In this document: positions 54,347-62,460 of the stretch, in pieces
Position numbering within the stretch: position 1 is the stretch's first letter
How the letters are laid out: each line of letters opens with the position of its first letter
Source: Salinarimonas rosea DSM 21201
Lineage (GTDB): Bacteria > Pseudomonadota > Alphaproteobacteria > Rhizobiales > Beijerinckiaceae
Length of the DNA: 64,000 nt
Direction of reading: 5' to 3'
Assembly: GCF_000429045.1 (NCBI RefSeq)
Contig: NZ_KE386843.1
Coordinates: 1 to 64,000, forward strand
The notes under the pieces: generated by a model
What the model saw: only the letters and a program-made list of their open reading frames with translations
Told to the model about the DNA's origin: nothing
Database searches by the model: none
Translations under genes and position numbers: made by a program

Positions 54347-55329
54347 ATGAACGAGCTCGGCGACTACCAGCTCACGGTCCTCTCCTTCGGCGCCATCGCC
54401 TTCGGTCTCTACCTGCTCATCAAGGGAGGCGACTGGACCATCGACGCGGCCGCCTTCATCGCGGAGCGCGCGGGCCTCTCGAAGCTCTTCATCGGCGCGA
54501 CCATCGTCGCCTTCGGCACCTCGGCGCCCGAGCTGTTCACCTCCGTCAACGCCAACCTCACCGGCTTCCCGGGCATCTCGCTCGGCAACGTCGTCGGCTC
54601 GAACATCGCCAACATCCTGCTCATCCTCGGCGCGACCGCGATCGTGTTCACCATCAGGGGCAAGCCGTCCGAGCTGATGCGCGACGTGCTGATCATGGTG
54701 GGCGCGACGATCATTCTGGTCGCGCTGATGATCTACGGCGTCGTGCCCCGCTGGGCCGGCTTCGGCATGTTCGCCATCCTCGCGGCCTTCGTCGCCTACC
54801 AGTACTGGACCGACGCGGGAGCGGGGGAGGCGGACGAGCACGACGAGGACGCCGACGCGAAGGGCATAGACACGATGGGCAAGGGCCTCGGCTTCTTCGT
54901 CGCCGGCCTGACCGCCCTCGTCGCGGGCTCAGAGATGCTGGTGCAGGGCGCAGTCGCCGCCGGCAACGCCATCGGCGTGCCGGAGGCCGTGATCGGTCTT
55001 ACCGTCGTCGCCGTCGGGACGTCGCTGCCCGAGCTCTCGACCTGCATCGCCGCGGCGCTGAAGCGTCAGACCAACATGATCATCGGCAACATCGTCGGCT
55101 CGAACGCCTTCAACATCCTGTCGATCGTCGGCATCACGGCGATGCTCAAGCCGCTCGCCGTCGACCCGGCCTCGCCGATCTCGACATGTGGGTGATGGCC
55201 GGCGTGACGGTCGCCTTCGCGGCCTGGATGCTGACCGTTTCCCGGATCGGGCGCACAGCCGGCATCCTGATGATCGCGGCCTATGTGGGCTTCGTCGCCT
55301 TCGCCTACCAGGACCTGATTCTCGCCTGA
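54347..55329 (+). pseudogene. CaCA-family Na+/Ca2+ antiporter with a C-terminal frameshift
   Basis: A YrbG-type cation/Ca2+ exchanger. Both alpha repeats are intact: GTSAPELFTSV with GNVVGSNIANI near residues 60-90, and GTSLPELSTCIAAA with GNIVGSNAFNI near 225-255. A central acidic loop (DEHDEDAD) separates them. The frame ends at TGA 55195 after 282 codons, but the next frame continues with LDMWVMAGVTVAF up to a stop at 55329, giving the last membrane spans. Homologues read a D-P-R-L-A-D-L-D type sequence here, so one C appears missing near 55170. It could be a true truncation or a sequencing error. Confidence 0.82.
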
Positions 55330-55428
55330 CGAGCGCGGTCCTGCGGCGTCGAACGGCGCGCCTCGGCGCTCCTCTCCCCCGGACGAAGGCGCCGCGAGCG
55401 GCGGCCTTCGAGCAGAATGGACGACAAC

Positions 55429-56007
55429 ATGGGTGTTTCACTAGCCAAGGGCGGGAACGTCTCCCTGACCAAGGAGGCTCCCGGCCTCGCCAAGGTGATC
55501 GTCGGTCTCGGTTGGGACGCGCGCGCGACCGACGGCGCCGACTTCGACCTCGACACCAGCGTGTTCCTGGTCAAGGAGGACGGCAAGGTCCGCAACAGCG
55601 GCGACTTCGTGTTCTACAACAACAAGGTGGGCGGCGACGGCTCGGTCGAGCACGCGGGCGACAACCGCACCGGTGCGGGCGAGGGTGACGATGAGCAGGT
55701 CCGGATCGACCTCTCGCAGGTGCCCGCCGAGGTCGCCAAGCTGGTGTTCGCCGTGACGATCCACGAAGGCGAGAGCCGCAAGCAGAACTTCGGTCAGGTC
55801 TCGAACGCGTTCATCCGCGTCGTGAACGCGACCGGCGGCGCCGAGATCGCCCGGTACGACCTCTCCGAGGACGCCTCCGTCGAGACCGCGATGATCTTCG
55901 GCGAGGTCTACCGGCACGGTGCCGACTGGAAGTTCAAGGCGGTCGGCCAGGGCTTTGCCGGCGGGCTCGGGCCGCTCGCGGCGCATCACGGCGTCGCCAT
56001 AGCCTGA
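55429..56007 (+). CDS. TerD-family calcium-binding stress protein
   Basis: A 192-residue TerD/TerE protein of normal length. Signature features are [20 protein letters not shown] at the N-terminus, [10 protein letters not shown] near 44, [12 protein letters not shown] near 83 (Ca2+-binding acidic loops) and [18 protein letters not shown] near 165. TerD proteins belong to tellurite-resistance and phage-related stress modules, but here it stands alone, without terABC or TerY. ATG 55429 matches the family start; an ATG four codons upstream is possible. Confidence 0.93.
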   Translation: MGVSLAKGGNVSLTKEAPGLAKVIVGLGWDARATDGADFDLDTSVFLVKEDGKVRNSGDFVFYNNKVGGDGSVEHAGDNRTGAGEGDDEQVRIDLSQVPAEVAKLVFAVTIHEGESRKQNFGQVSNAFIRVVNATGGAEIARYDLSEDASVETAMIFGEVYRHGADWKFKAVGQGFAGGLGPLAAHHGVAIA

Positions 56008-56102
56008 CGCGGGTTCGACCTTGAGTCGGTTCGTGCGCGACGGGTCCGTGGTCACCCGGCCGGTGCTCGGCATCGCGCTGATCGCCGAGATGGCGGTCCG
56101 GG

Positions 56103-56210
56103 ATGAGGCCAAGCGCATCCCTGCTGATCTCAGAGTACGGACGCGAGCCGCCGTTCCCCGGCGGCTCGCCCGACACCGCCCGCCCGGAGATCGTCACGCG
56201 GGCGAGGCAG
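56103..56210 (+). pseudogene. Possible DJ-1/PfpI family remnant
   Basis: A short frame reads LLISEYGREPPFPGGSPDTA followed by RPEIVTRAR. This resembles the EYG-PPF-GSP-TA-P-IV segment near the end of DJ-1/PfpI-type amidases. No other part of such a gene is present. Confidence 0.4.
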
Positions 56211-56369
56211 GGCGCGCGCCGTTCTCGAGGCGCAGGTGTTCTCGCGAGCGCCGAGCGAAACCAAGTCGTGCCGGGATCGACAACGAGGGCGCGACCGCTT
56301 GTCGCACCGCAGCCTCCGACCAGAACCTAAACGTAGTCTGCCACAGCGACATGCCGGACCGCGCCGAGG

Positions 56370-56600
56370 CGCTGGCGCGGCGTGCTCGGAACCCGCGCGG
56401 TCCTCGTCGCCATCGCCGCCGTGGCGTTGCTCCAGCTCGTGTTCACCTACGCGCCCTTCATGAATGCCGTGTTCGCGACGCGCCCGCTGGGGATCGTGGA
56501 GGGCCTCGCCGTCCTCGCGGCGGGCATCCTGCTCTTCGCGGCGCTCGAGTTCGAGAAGGCGCTCGGGCGCCGGCTGCGGCGGGGGGCGAAGCCGACCTAG
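56370..56600 (+). pseudogene. C-terminal remnant of a P-type cation ATPase
   Basis: About 76 codons encode the last two or three membrane helices of a P-type ATPase: RGVLGTRAVLVAIAAVALLQ, FTYAPFMNAVFATRPLG and a final hydrophobic helix ending in an EFEKAL tail. This matches Cation_ATPase_C. The catalytic DKTGT and all other domains are absent, so this is the tail of a deleted gene. Confidence 0.7.
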
Positions 56601-56761
56601 TGAGGCACTGTCGCCGGCTTCACGGGTCCGGAATGCCGGCCCGGCTCTCGCCGTGCAGTCGCCGAGCGTCTCGAGCCGCGCGCGTCCATGTCCCGGGGTC
56701 ATCGGCCGGGAGCGAGAGGCTGCGCGCGGGGTCTTCAGGGTCGAGCAGCCAACGCCGGCGC

Positions 56762-57793
56762 TCACGGCGCCGGCTCCGGCGCTACGGGCCGCCCGTCCGC
56801 CGCATAGGCGCGCGCCGCGGAGGGCGGCGCCGCGCCGCCGCTGCGCAGCGAGCGCGCCGCGGGCCGCCCTCCGGCGCCCGCTGCGGCTGCGACCTTCGCG
56901 AACGGTGCCTCGGCGACGCCGAGCCCCTCCGGACGCTGCGGCGGACGCACGAACGCGATCTCCGACGCGGCCTCCGGCAGGTACCGCCCGACGAGATCGG
57001 CGACGACGCCGTCGCGATGCGCGCCGGTCCGCCCGCCCATCACCACGGCGACGACGTGGCGGCCGTCGGCCTTGGCGTTCGTCATCAGGTTGAAGCCGGA
57101 GGCGCGAATGAAGCCCGTCTTTACGCCGTCGACGCCCTCGACGCGCCCGAGCAGGCGATTGTGGTTACGGTATCGCTCGCCCTCGAAGGAGAACGAGCGC
57201 GTCGAGAAATAGCGGTATTGCTCGGGGAAGCGCTCCTGCAAGGCGAGCGCGAGCCGCGCCATGTCGCGCGCAGTCGTGACCTGGCGCGGGTCGGGCAGGC
57301 CGGAGGCGTTGGCGAAGGTGGTGTTGCGCATGCCGAGCGCCCGCGCGCGCGCCGTCATCCGCCGCGCGAAGGCCTCCTTCGAGCCGCCGAGATTCTCCGA
57401 GACCACGGCGGCGACGTCGTTGGCGGACTTGGTGACGAGGGCGAGGATCGCGTCCTCGACGGCGATGGTCTCGCCGGGCTCGAGCCCGATCTTCGAGGGC
57501 GGCTCGGCGGCGGCCTCGGCGGAAACGCGAAGCGGCGTGTCGAGCCGCAGGCGACCGGACTCGAGCTCCTCGAACACGAGGTAGAGCGTCATGACCTTGG
57601 TGAGGGACGCCGGATAGCGCGGCGCGTCGGCGTCCTCCGCGTGCAGCGTGCCGCCGGTGACGCCGTCGACGACGATCGCCGCGAAGGGCGGCGTATCTCC
57701 CGCGTGCGCGGCCAAGGGAGCAGATAGCGGCGCGAGCAGGATGGGCAACGCGAGCGCGAGCCCGCGCGCGGTCGAGGCGGTGGATGCGAGCAT
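56762..57793 (-). CDS. D-alanyl-D-alanine carboxypeptidase (PBP5/6-like)
   Basis: A 343-residue exported penicillin-binding protein. A signal peptide (about 1-31) is followed by the class S11 catalytic set: S63-L-T-K66 (SxxK), S123-A-N125 (SxN) and K225-T-G227 (KTG). It trims the terminal D-Ala from peptidoglycan pentapeptides in the periplasm. The C-terminal 80 residues are Ala/Pro-rich instead of a standard PBP5_C domain with an amphipathic anchor. The ATG at 57793 gives a good signal peptide. It is divergent from the amidoligase gene. Confidence 0.93.
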   Translation of the reverse strand: MLASTASTARGLALALPILLAPLSAPLAAHAGDTPPFAAIVVDGVTGGTLHAEDADAPRYPASLTKVMTLYLVFEELESGRLRLDTPLRVSAEAAAEPPSKIGLEPGETIAVEDAILALVTKSANDVAAVVSENLGGSKEAFARRMTARARALGMRNTTFANASGLPDPRQVTTARDMARLALALQERFPEQYRYFSTRSFSFEGERYRNHNRLLGRVEGVDGVKTGFIRASGFNLMTNAKADGRHVVAVVMGGRTGAHRDGVVADLVGRYLPEAASEIAFVRPPQRPEGLGVAEAPFAKVAAAAGAGGRPAARSLRSGGAAPPSAARAYAADGRPVAPEPAP

Positions 57794-58110
57794 GTGGACT
57801 TACCCCCAAGATACTGTGTTCGCGAAGGCGGCCGTGCCGGCCAACCATGGCGAGCGCGAGGCGCCCGTGTTGTCGTGGGCGCCTGTGCGGCCCCGTGCCG
57901 CGCCGATGGCGGCCTGCGCTGCAGCCATTGGTACTTGGCCCCGAAAGCGCGGAGGTTTCGGCGGCTTTTGCCGCTTATGCGCGCCCTCTCGTACCGCCGC
58001 TCGCCTGCGCCTCAGGCGGCCGCCCCATCGGTCTCGGCGCACGGGCGGGATACGGCGTAGCGCCGCGTCGGCTTGCGGAAGTGAAGTGTTCCCACCATGT
58101 TCTGAGCCTG
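57794..58110. other. Divergent intergenic region
   Basis: 317 bases between the divergent carboxypeptidase and amidoligase genes. It must hold both promoters, but no strong -35/-10 pair was recognised. The + frame is open throughout, so a longer N-terminus for the amidoligase cannot be excluded, though the residues do not look family-like. Confidence 0.4.
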
Positions 58111-59073
58111 ATGCATACGACCGTTGCGCGCTCCGCCGACCTCTCCAGCGAGGATCTTTCGCTCTCCGCCCCGGAGCTCGCCAAGCCACGGCGGGTCGGG
58201 GTGGAGATCGAGTTCATGGGCGCGAGTGCGCGGGCGGCTGCCATTGCACTCGCCCACGATCTCGGTGGATCCGTGGAGGTCGAGGATCCGCACGCCTTCC
58301 GGGTCTGCGGCACCCGCTTCGGCCCGATCGCCGTCGAGATGGACCTGCGCCACGTCCACCCGCATCGCCACCCCGCCCTGGCGAACAGGCTCACGCCGCG
58401 AGCGGCGGCGTGGCTGGGCTTGCTTGCATCACCCCTCGCTCCGCGGGAGCTCATCACCGCGCCCATTCCGATCTCCCGGCTGCCCGAGCTCGATCAGGTC
58501 GTCGCGAGCCTCCGTTCCGCCGGGGCGCGCGGCCGCGGAGCCGTGCTCTTCGACTCGCTCGGGTTGCACTTCAACGTCGATCCGCCGCGGATGGACGCGG
58601 CGACGCTGACGGCCTTTCTCAAGGCCTATCTGCTCCTGAGCGCCGAGCTGCGCCGGGAGACCGCCGGCGGGAGCCTGCGCCGCGCCTTCGCGCTTCCCCC
58701 CGAGTTCCCGAGAGCCTATGCCCGTCGGGTGCTGGCGCCGGGCTATTGGCCTGACATGCCGCGGCTGATGTCCGACTATCTCTCGGCCAATCCCACCCGC
58801 AGGCGGGCGCTGGACCTCCTGCCGATCTTCGCTCACTTGGACGAGGAGCGGGTTCGCGCAGCCGTCCCCGACGAGAAGATCGGCCCGCGTCCCGTTCTTC
58901 ACTACCGGCTGTCGCAAGCTCACCTGAGCGATCCGGAGTGGACCGTGCGCGCGGATTGGGAGCGCTGGATGGCCATCGAGCGCCTCGCCGCGGATGCGGA
59001 TGAACTCTGCCGGCGAACGCGCGCTCTCGATTCGATGCGCACAAAGGCGTTTCCGAGAGACCTCTCGGACTGA
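58111..59073 (+). CDS. Amidoligase-family protein
   Basis: A 320-residue protein resembling Amidoligase_2 (glutamine-synthetase/GCS-like fold). The N-terminus has RRVGVEIEFMG near residue 27, the conserved first Mg-ATP-binding Glu pair, then a substrate loop and ELITAPIPISRL near 115, and HFNVDPP near 153. These enzymes join amino groups to carboxylates with ATP, usually in peptide tagging or cell-wall modification. No cognate peptide gene is seen next door. It is head-to-head with a peptidoglycan carboxypeptidase, which may be coincidence. The start is the first ATG before the conserved region; no clear Shine-Dalgarno. Confidence 0.72.
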   Translation: MHTTVARSADLSSEDLSLSAPELAKPRRVGVEIEFMGASARAAAIALAHDLGGSVEVEDPHAFRVCGTRFGPIAVEMDLRHVHPHRHPALANRLTPRAAAWLGLLASPLAPRELITAPIPISRLPELDQVVASLRSAGARGRGAVLFDSLGLHFNVDPPRMDAATLTAFLKAYLLLSAELRRETAGGSLRRAFALPPEFPRAYARRVLAPGYWPDMPRLMSDYLSANPTRRRALDLLPIFAHLDEERVRAAVPDEKIGPRPVLHYRLSQAHLSDPEWTVRADWERWMAIERLAADADELCRRTRALDSMRTKAFPRDLSD

Positions 59074-59191
59074 ATACGAGGTCCGGCTGTTCCGCATCCG
59101 AGCCGCCACGATCTCGGTCATTGGCTAAAGTCCGCGACGCTGACGACCGCTTCCCGTCTCGCCGAGCATCGCCCTGTGCGTCCGAGAATCC

Positions 59192-59232
59192 GAACGTCGG
59201 CTCCGAACGCGTGTTCGGAAATCCGGACGTTC
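59192..59232 (+). promoter_or_regulatory. Nested palindrome, candidate activator site
   Basis: Inner arms TCCGAAC (59202-59208) and GTTCGGA (59213-59219) are perfect inverted repeats around GCGT. Outer arms GAACGTC (59192-59198) and GACGTTC (59226-59232) also pair perfectly. The structure sits 50-90 bp upstream of the sigma-54-type promoter, the usual place for an enhancer-binding activator. Confidence 0.5.
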
Positions 59233-59280
59233 CTTGTGCAAGCCGGTCTCTAAAGCGAAGAAAATCAAAAGCTTACCGAG

Positions 59281-59297
59281 TTGGCACGCCCCCTGCA
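59281..59297 (+). promoter_or_regulatory. Sigma-54 (RpoN) type -24/-12 promoter of the mnh operon
   Basis: The sequence TTGGCACGCCCCCTGCA has the -24 element TTGGCACG and a -12 element CTGCA with GG and GC separated by exactly 10 bases. It deviates from the consensus at one position (C for T in TTGCA). It ends 35 bp before the mnhA start. Transcription from it would need RpoN and an ATP-dependent activator. Confidence 0.65.
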
Positions 59298-59332
59298 GAC
59301 GCGATCCGTGACCTCACGGAGGAGCTCTGCTC

Positions 59333-61657
59333 GTGGACCTCTCGACCGTCCTTCTCGCCAGCCTCGCCGGCTCGATCGCCGCGCCTTTCATCGTGGCGCG
59401 GACCGGAGCCGTCGGCGGCGTGATCGCCGCGGCGCTGCCGGCCGCCCTCTTCGCATACTTCTTCGCGCAGATCGGCGCGGTCGGCGCGGCGCCGATCATC
59501 GACGTCGTCCCGTGGGTGCCCTCGCTCGGCATCGACCTGACCTTCCGCCTCGACGGCTTCTCGCTTCTCTTCGCGCTCCTGATCACCGGCATCGGCACGC
59601 TGGTCACGCTCTACGCCTCCTCGTACATGAGCGAGAAGCCGCCCTTCGCGCGGGCGCAGTTCCTGTTCTACATCCTGATGTTCATGACGGCGATGCTGGC
59701 CACCGTCGCCGCGGACAACCTCGTCTCCCTGTTCGTCTTCTGGGAGATGACGAGCCTCTTGTCGTTCCTCCTCGTGGGCTTCCAGAGCGAGGACGCGAAG
59801 GCGCGCAAGGCCGCGCTGCAGTCGCTGCTGGTGACCGCTAGCGGCGGGCTCGCGCTTCTCGGCGGCATCATCCTCATCGGGATCGAGGCCGGGACGTTCT
59901 CGCTCGCCGCCATCACCGCGAACCCGGCGCCGGTGCTCGAGAGCCCGCTCCTGCCGGCGATCGTCGCCTGCGTGCTGATCGGCGCCTTCACCAAGTCGGC
60001 GCAGTTCCCCTTCCACTTCTGGCTGCCCAACGCCATGAAGGCGCCAACGCCGGCCTCGGCCTACCTGCACTCGGCCACCATGGTGAAGCTCGGCGTGTAC
60101 CTGCTCGCCCGGCTCGACCCGGTCTTCGCCGGCGCGCCGTGGGTCGGCGCGACGCTCGTCGCCTTCGGCGGGCTGACCATGCTCATCGCCGCCGTGCAGG
60201 CGCTGCGCGCCATCGAGCTCAAGGCCGTGCTCGCCTACTCGACGGTCGCCTCCCTCGGCACGCTCGTCATGCTGATCGGGCTCGACGGGCCGGTCTCCTC
60301 GGTGGCGGTGGTCGGCTTCATCCTCGCGCACGCGCTCTACAAGGCGACGCTGTTCTTCTGCGCGGGCATCGTCATCCACGCGACCCACGAGACCAGGCTG
60401 CGTGCGCTCGGCGGCCTCGCGAAGCTCCTGCCGCTGACCGCGGCGGCGACGCTCCTCGCCTCGTTCTCGATGGCGGGCCTGCCGCCCTTCATCGGCTTCA
60501 TCTCGAAGGAATACCTGTTCGAGGCCAAGCTCGAATCCTCGCTCGACACGATTGCGGTGCTCATCGGCGTCCTCGTCAACGCCGTGATGGTGGCGGTGGC
60601 GGGCGTGCTGGCGCTCAGGCCCTTCTTCGGGCGGGCGAAGAAGCCGTTCGAGGTCGAGCACGGCGAGCGGCCGGGAATGACGCTCGGCCCGCTTCTCCTC
60701 GCCGTGGTCGGCGTGACCTTCGGCCTCGTTCCCTCGCTCGTCTCCTACGCCCTGATCACGCCCGCCGCGATCGCGATCTACGGCGCGCCTTTCGAGGTGT
60801 CGTTCAAGCTCTGGCACGGCTTCACGCCGATGCTGGCGCTGTCGGGCCTCGTCGTCGCGCTCGGCGCCACGCTCGCCTGGTTCTGGGACCCGATCCATCT
60901 GGCGCTGCGCCGTCGCCGCGCTTTCGACGAGGTCTTCCTCGACCGCGGCTACGACCTCGTCCTCGGCCGCACGCTAGCCCTGGCGCGATCGTCGACGAAG
61001 GTGCTCCAGAACGGGGACCTGCGCGTCTACGCCGCCGTGGTCTCGGCCTCGGTCACGGGCCTCCTCGCTTACGGGCTCCTCGTCGGCGAGGGGCCGCTCC
61101 TGCCGGCGGTCGCGGGCGAGCCGGTGCGGCCCTACCTCCTCGTCGTCTGCGCGCTGATCGTCGCGGGCTGCGTGGTCGCCGCCGCCGTGCCCTCGCTCGT
61201 CACCGCGATCGTGGCGGTGGGCCTCTCGGGCTACGGCCTCGCCCTCGTCTTCCTGCTCAACGGCGGGCCGGACCTGGCGCTGACGCAGTTCTCCGTCGAG
61301 ACGCTGTTCGTCGTCATCGTGATGGCGGTGCTGCTCAAGCTGCCGATCGTCGCGAAGTCCTCGCGCACCCCGCGCGAGCGGCTGTTCGATGCCACGGTCT
61401 CCGGCCTGTTCGCGGCGGGCGTCCTCGTCGCGACGCTGTGGATCGCGGCCAAGCCCTTCAACCCGGAGCTGACCGAGTACTTCGCCGTCACCTCGGTGCC
61501 GGAGGGCTTCGGCCGCAACGTCGTCAACGTCATCCTGGTCGATTTCCGCGCGCTCGATACGTTCGGCGAGATCGCGGTCGTCGCCTTCGCGGCGCTCGGC
61601 GCCTGGGCGCTGCTGCGCACGGGCTCGTCGACGAAGCGGACCGGCAAGGAGGTCTGA
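59333..61657 (+). CDS. mnhA: Na+/H+ antiporter subunit A (MnhA/MrpA)
   Basis: A 774-residue polytopic membrane protein related to NuoL. Conserved antiporter motifs include FWEMTSLLSFLLVGF near residue 140, a TKSAQFPFHFWLPNAM block near 220 and HSATMVKLGVYLLAR near 243, with the Glu and Lys residues that carry protons. The C-terminal 150 residues hold the DUF4040/MnhE-like part (NGGPDLALTQFSVE near 640). GGAGGAG lies seven bases before the GTG start. It heads an operon for the multisubunit antiporter that expels Na+ and supports growth at high salt or alkaline pH. Confidence 0.95.
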   Translation: MDLSTVLLASLAGSIAAPFIVARTGAVGGVIAAALPAALFAYFFAQIGAVGAAPIIDVVPWVPSLGIDLTFRLDGFSLLFALLITGIGTLVTLYASSYMSEKPPFARAQFLFYILMFMTAMLATVAADNLVSLFVFWEMTSLLSFLLVGFQSEDAKARKAALQSLLVTASGGLALLGGIILIGIEAGTFSLAAITANPAPVLESPLLPAIVACVLIGAFTKSAQFPFHFWLPNAMKAPTPASAYLHSATMVKLGVYLLARLDPVFAGAPWVGATLVAFGGLTMLIAAVQALRAIELKAVLAYSTVASLGTLVMLIGLDGPVSSVAVVGFILAHALYKATLFFCAGIVIHATHETRLRALGGLAKLLPLTAAATLLASFSMAGLPPFIGFISKEYLFEAKLESSLDTIAVLIGVLVNAVMVAVAGVLALRPFFGRAKKPFEVEHGERPGMTLGPLLLAVVGVTFGLVPSLVSYALITPAAIAIYGAPFEVSFKLWHGFTPMLALSGLVVALGATLAWFWDPIHLALRRRRAFDEVFLDRGYDLVLGRTLALARSSTKVLQNGDLRVYAAVVSASVTGLLAYGLLVGEGPLLPAVAGEPVRPYLLVVCALIVAGCVVAAAVPSLVTAIVAVGLSGYGLALVFLLNGGPDLALTQFSVETLFVVIVMAVLLKLPIVAKSSRTPRERLFDATVSGLFAAGVLVATLWIAAKPFNPELTEYFAVTSVPEGFGRNVVNVILVDFRALDTFGEIAVVAFAALGAWALLRTGSSTKRTGKEV

Positions 61658-61660
61658 TCC

Positions 61661-62068
61661 ATGCGCTCCCTCATTCTCACCGCGATGGCGCGGATCTTCT
61701 TCGCCATCATGCTCGCGGGCTCGGTCTGGGTGCTGCTGCGCGGCCACAACGAGCCCGGCGGCGGCTTCATCGGCGGCCTCGTCGGCGCCGCCGGCTTCGC
61801 GACGCTGGCCCTCGCCGCCGGCGTCGAGACGGCGCGGCGGGCCCTCGTCCTCCATCCGGTCGTGCTGATGGGCGCGGGCCTCGCCATCGCGTTCGTCTCG
61901 GGCGTGCCCGGCATCGTCACCGACGCCTCGTTCCTCACCCACCAGTGGGGCTCGCTCGCGGGCGTGAAGCTCGGCACGACGATCGTCTTCGACCTCGGCG
62001 TCTACATGGTGGTGGTCGGCGGGGTCCTCTCCTTCATGTTCCGGCTCTACGAGGAGGACGCGGCATGA
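61661..62068 (+). CDS. mnhB: Na+/H+ antiporter subunit B (MnhB/MrpB)
   Basis: A 135-residue four-span membrane protein with the family motif [14 protein letters not shown] near residue 27 and a conserved final helix ([15 protein letters not shown]). ATG is 3 bp after the mnhA stop and the mnhC start overlaps its stop. It is an accessory subunit of the Mrp complex. Confidence 0.95.
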   Translation: MRSLILTAMARIFFAIMLAGSVWVLLRGHNEPGGGFIGGLVGAAGFATLALAAGVETARRALVLHPVVLMGAGLAIAFVSGVPGIVTDASFLTHQWGSLAGVKLGTTIVFDLGVYMVVVGGVLSFMFRLYEEDAA

Positions 62069-62460
62069 CGCTGGTCTATGCGCTCACCATCGCGGCCTAT
62101 GTCGGCTGCGGCCTCTACATGATGCTCTCGCGACACGCGGTGCGCATGATCCTGGGGCTCGCGCTGCTCACCAACGGCGCGATCTTCCTGATCTTCTTCT
62201 CGGGCGGAATCGGCGCCACCACGCCGCCGGTGATCCCGCAGGGCGCCGAGGCGCTGGCCGCCGACGCCGCGAACGCCCTGCCGCAGGCGCTGGTGCTGAC
62301 CGCCATCGTGATCGGCTTCGCGCTCACCGCCTTCGCCATCGCGCTGGCGCTGAAGGCCTATCGCAGCCTCGGCACGCTCGACGTGCGCGAGATGCAGGAC
62401 GCCGAGCGCCTCGGCGCCCCGGACCTTCCCCTCTCCACGCCGGTGAAGAACCATGGCTGA
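62065..62460 (+). CDS. mnhC: Na+/H+ antiporter subunit C (MnhC/MrpC)
   Basis: A 131-residue NuoK-like protein with three membrane spans. It shows the conserved [15 protein letters not shown] near residue 32 and [19 protein letters not shown] near 72, including the TAIVIG motif. ATG overlaps the mnhB stop (ATGA), and mnhD begins 8 bp before its own stop. It forms part of the ion path of the complex. Confidence 0.95.
   Translation: MTLVYALTIAAYVGCGLYMMLSRHAVRMILGLALLTNGAIFLIFFSGGIGATTPPVIPQGAEALAADAANALPQALVLTAIVIGFALTAFAIALALKAYRSLGTLDVREMQDAERLGAPDLPLSTPVKNHG

Larger units (their letters stand above)
56008..56761. other. Decayed region between TerD and carboxypeptidase genes
   Basis: About 750 bases with no intact gene. 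Two short protein-like remnants on the + strand are listed separately (56103-56210 and 56370-56600). The rest shows no recognisable content. Confidence 0.5.
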
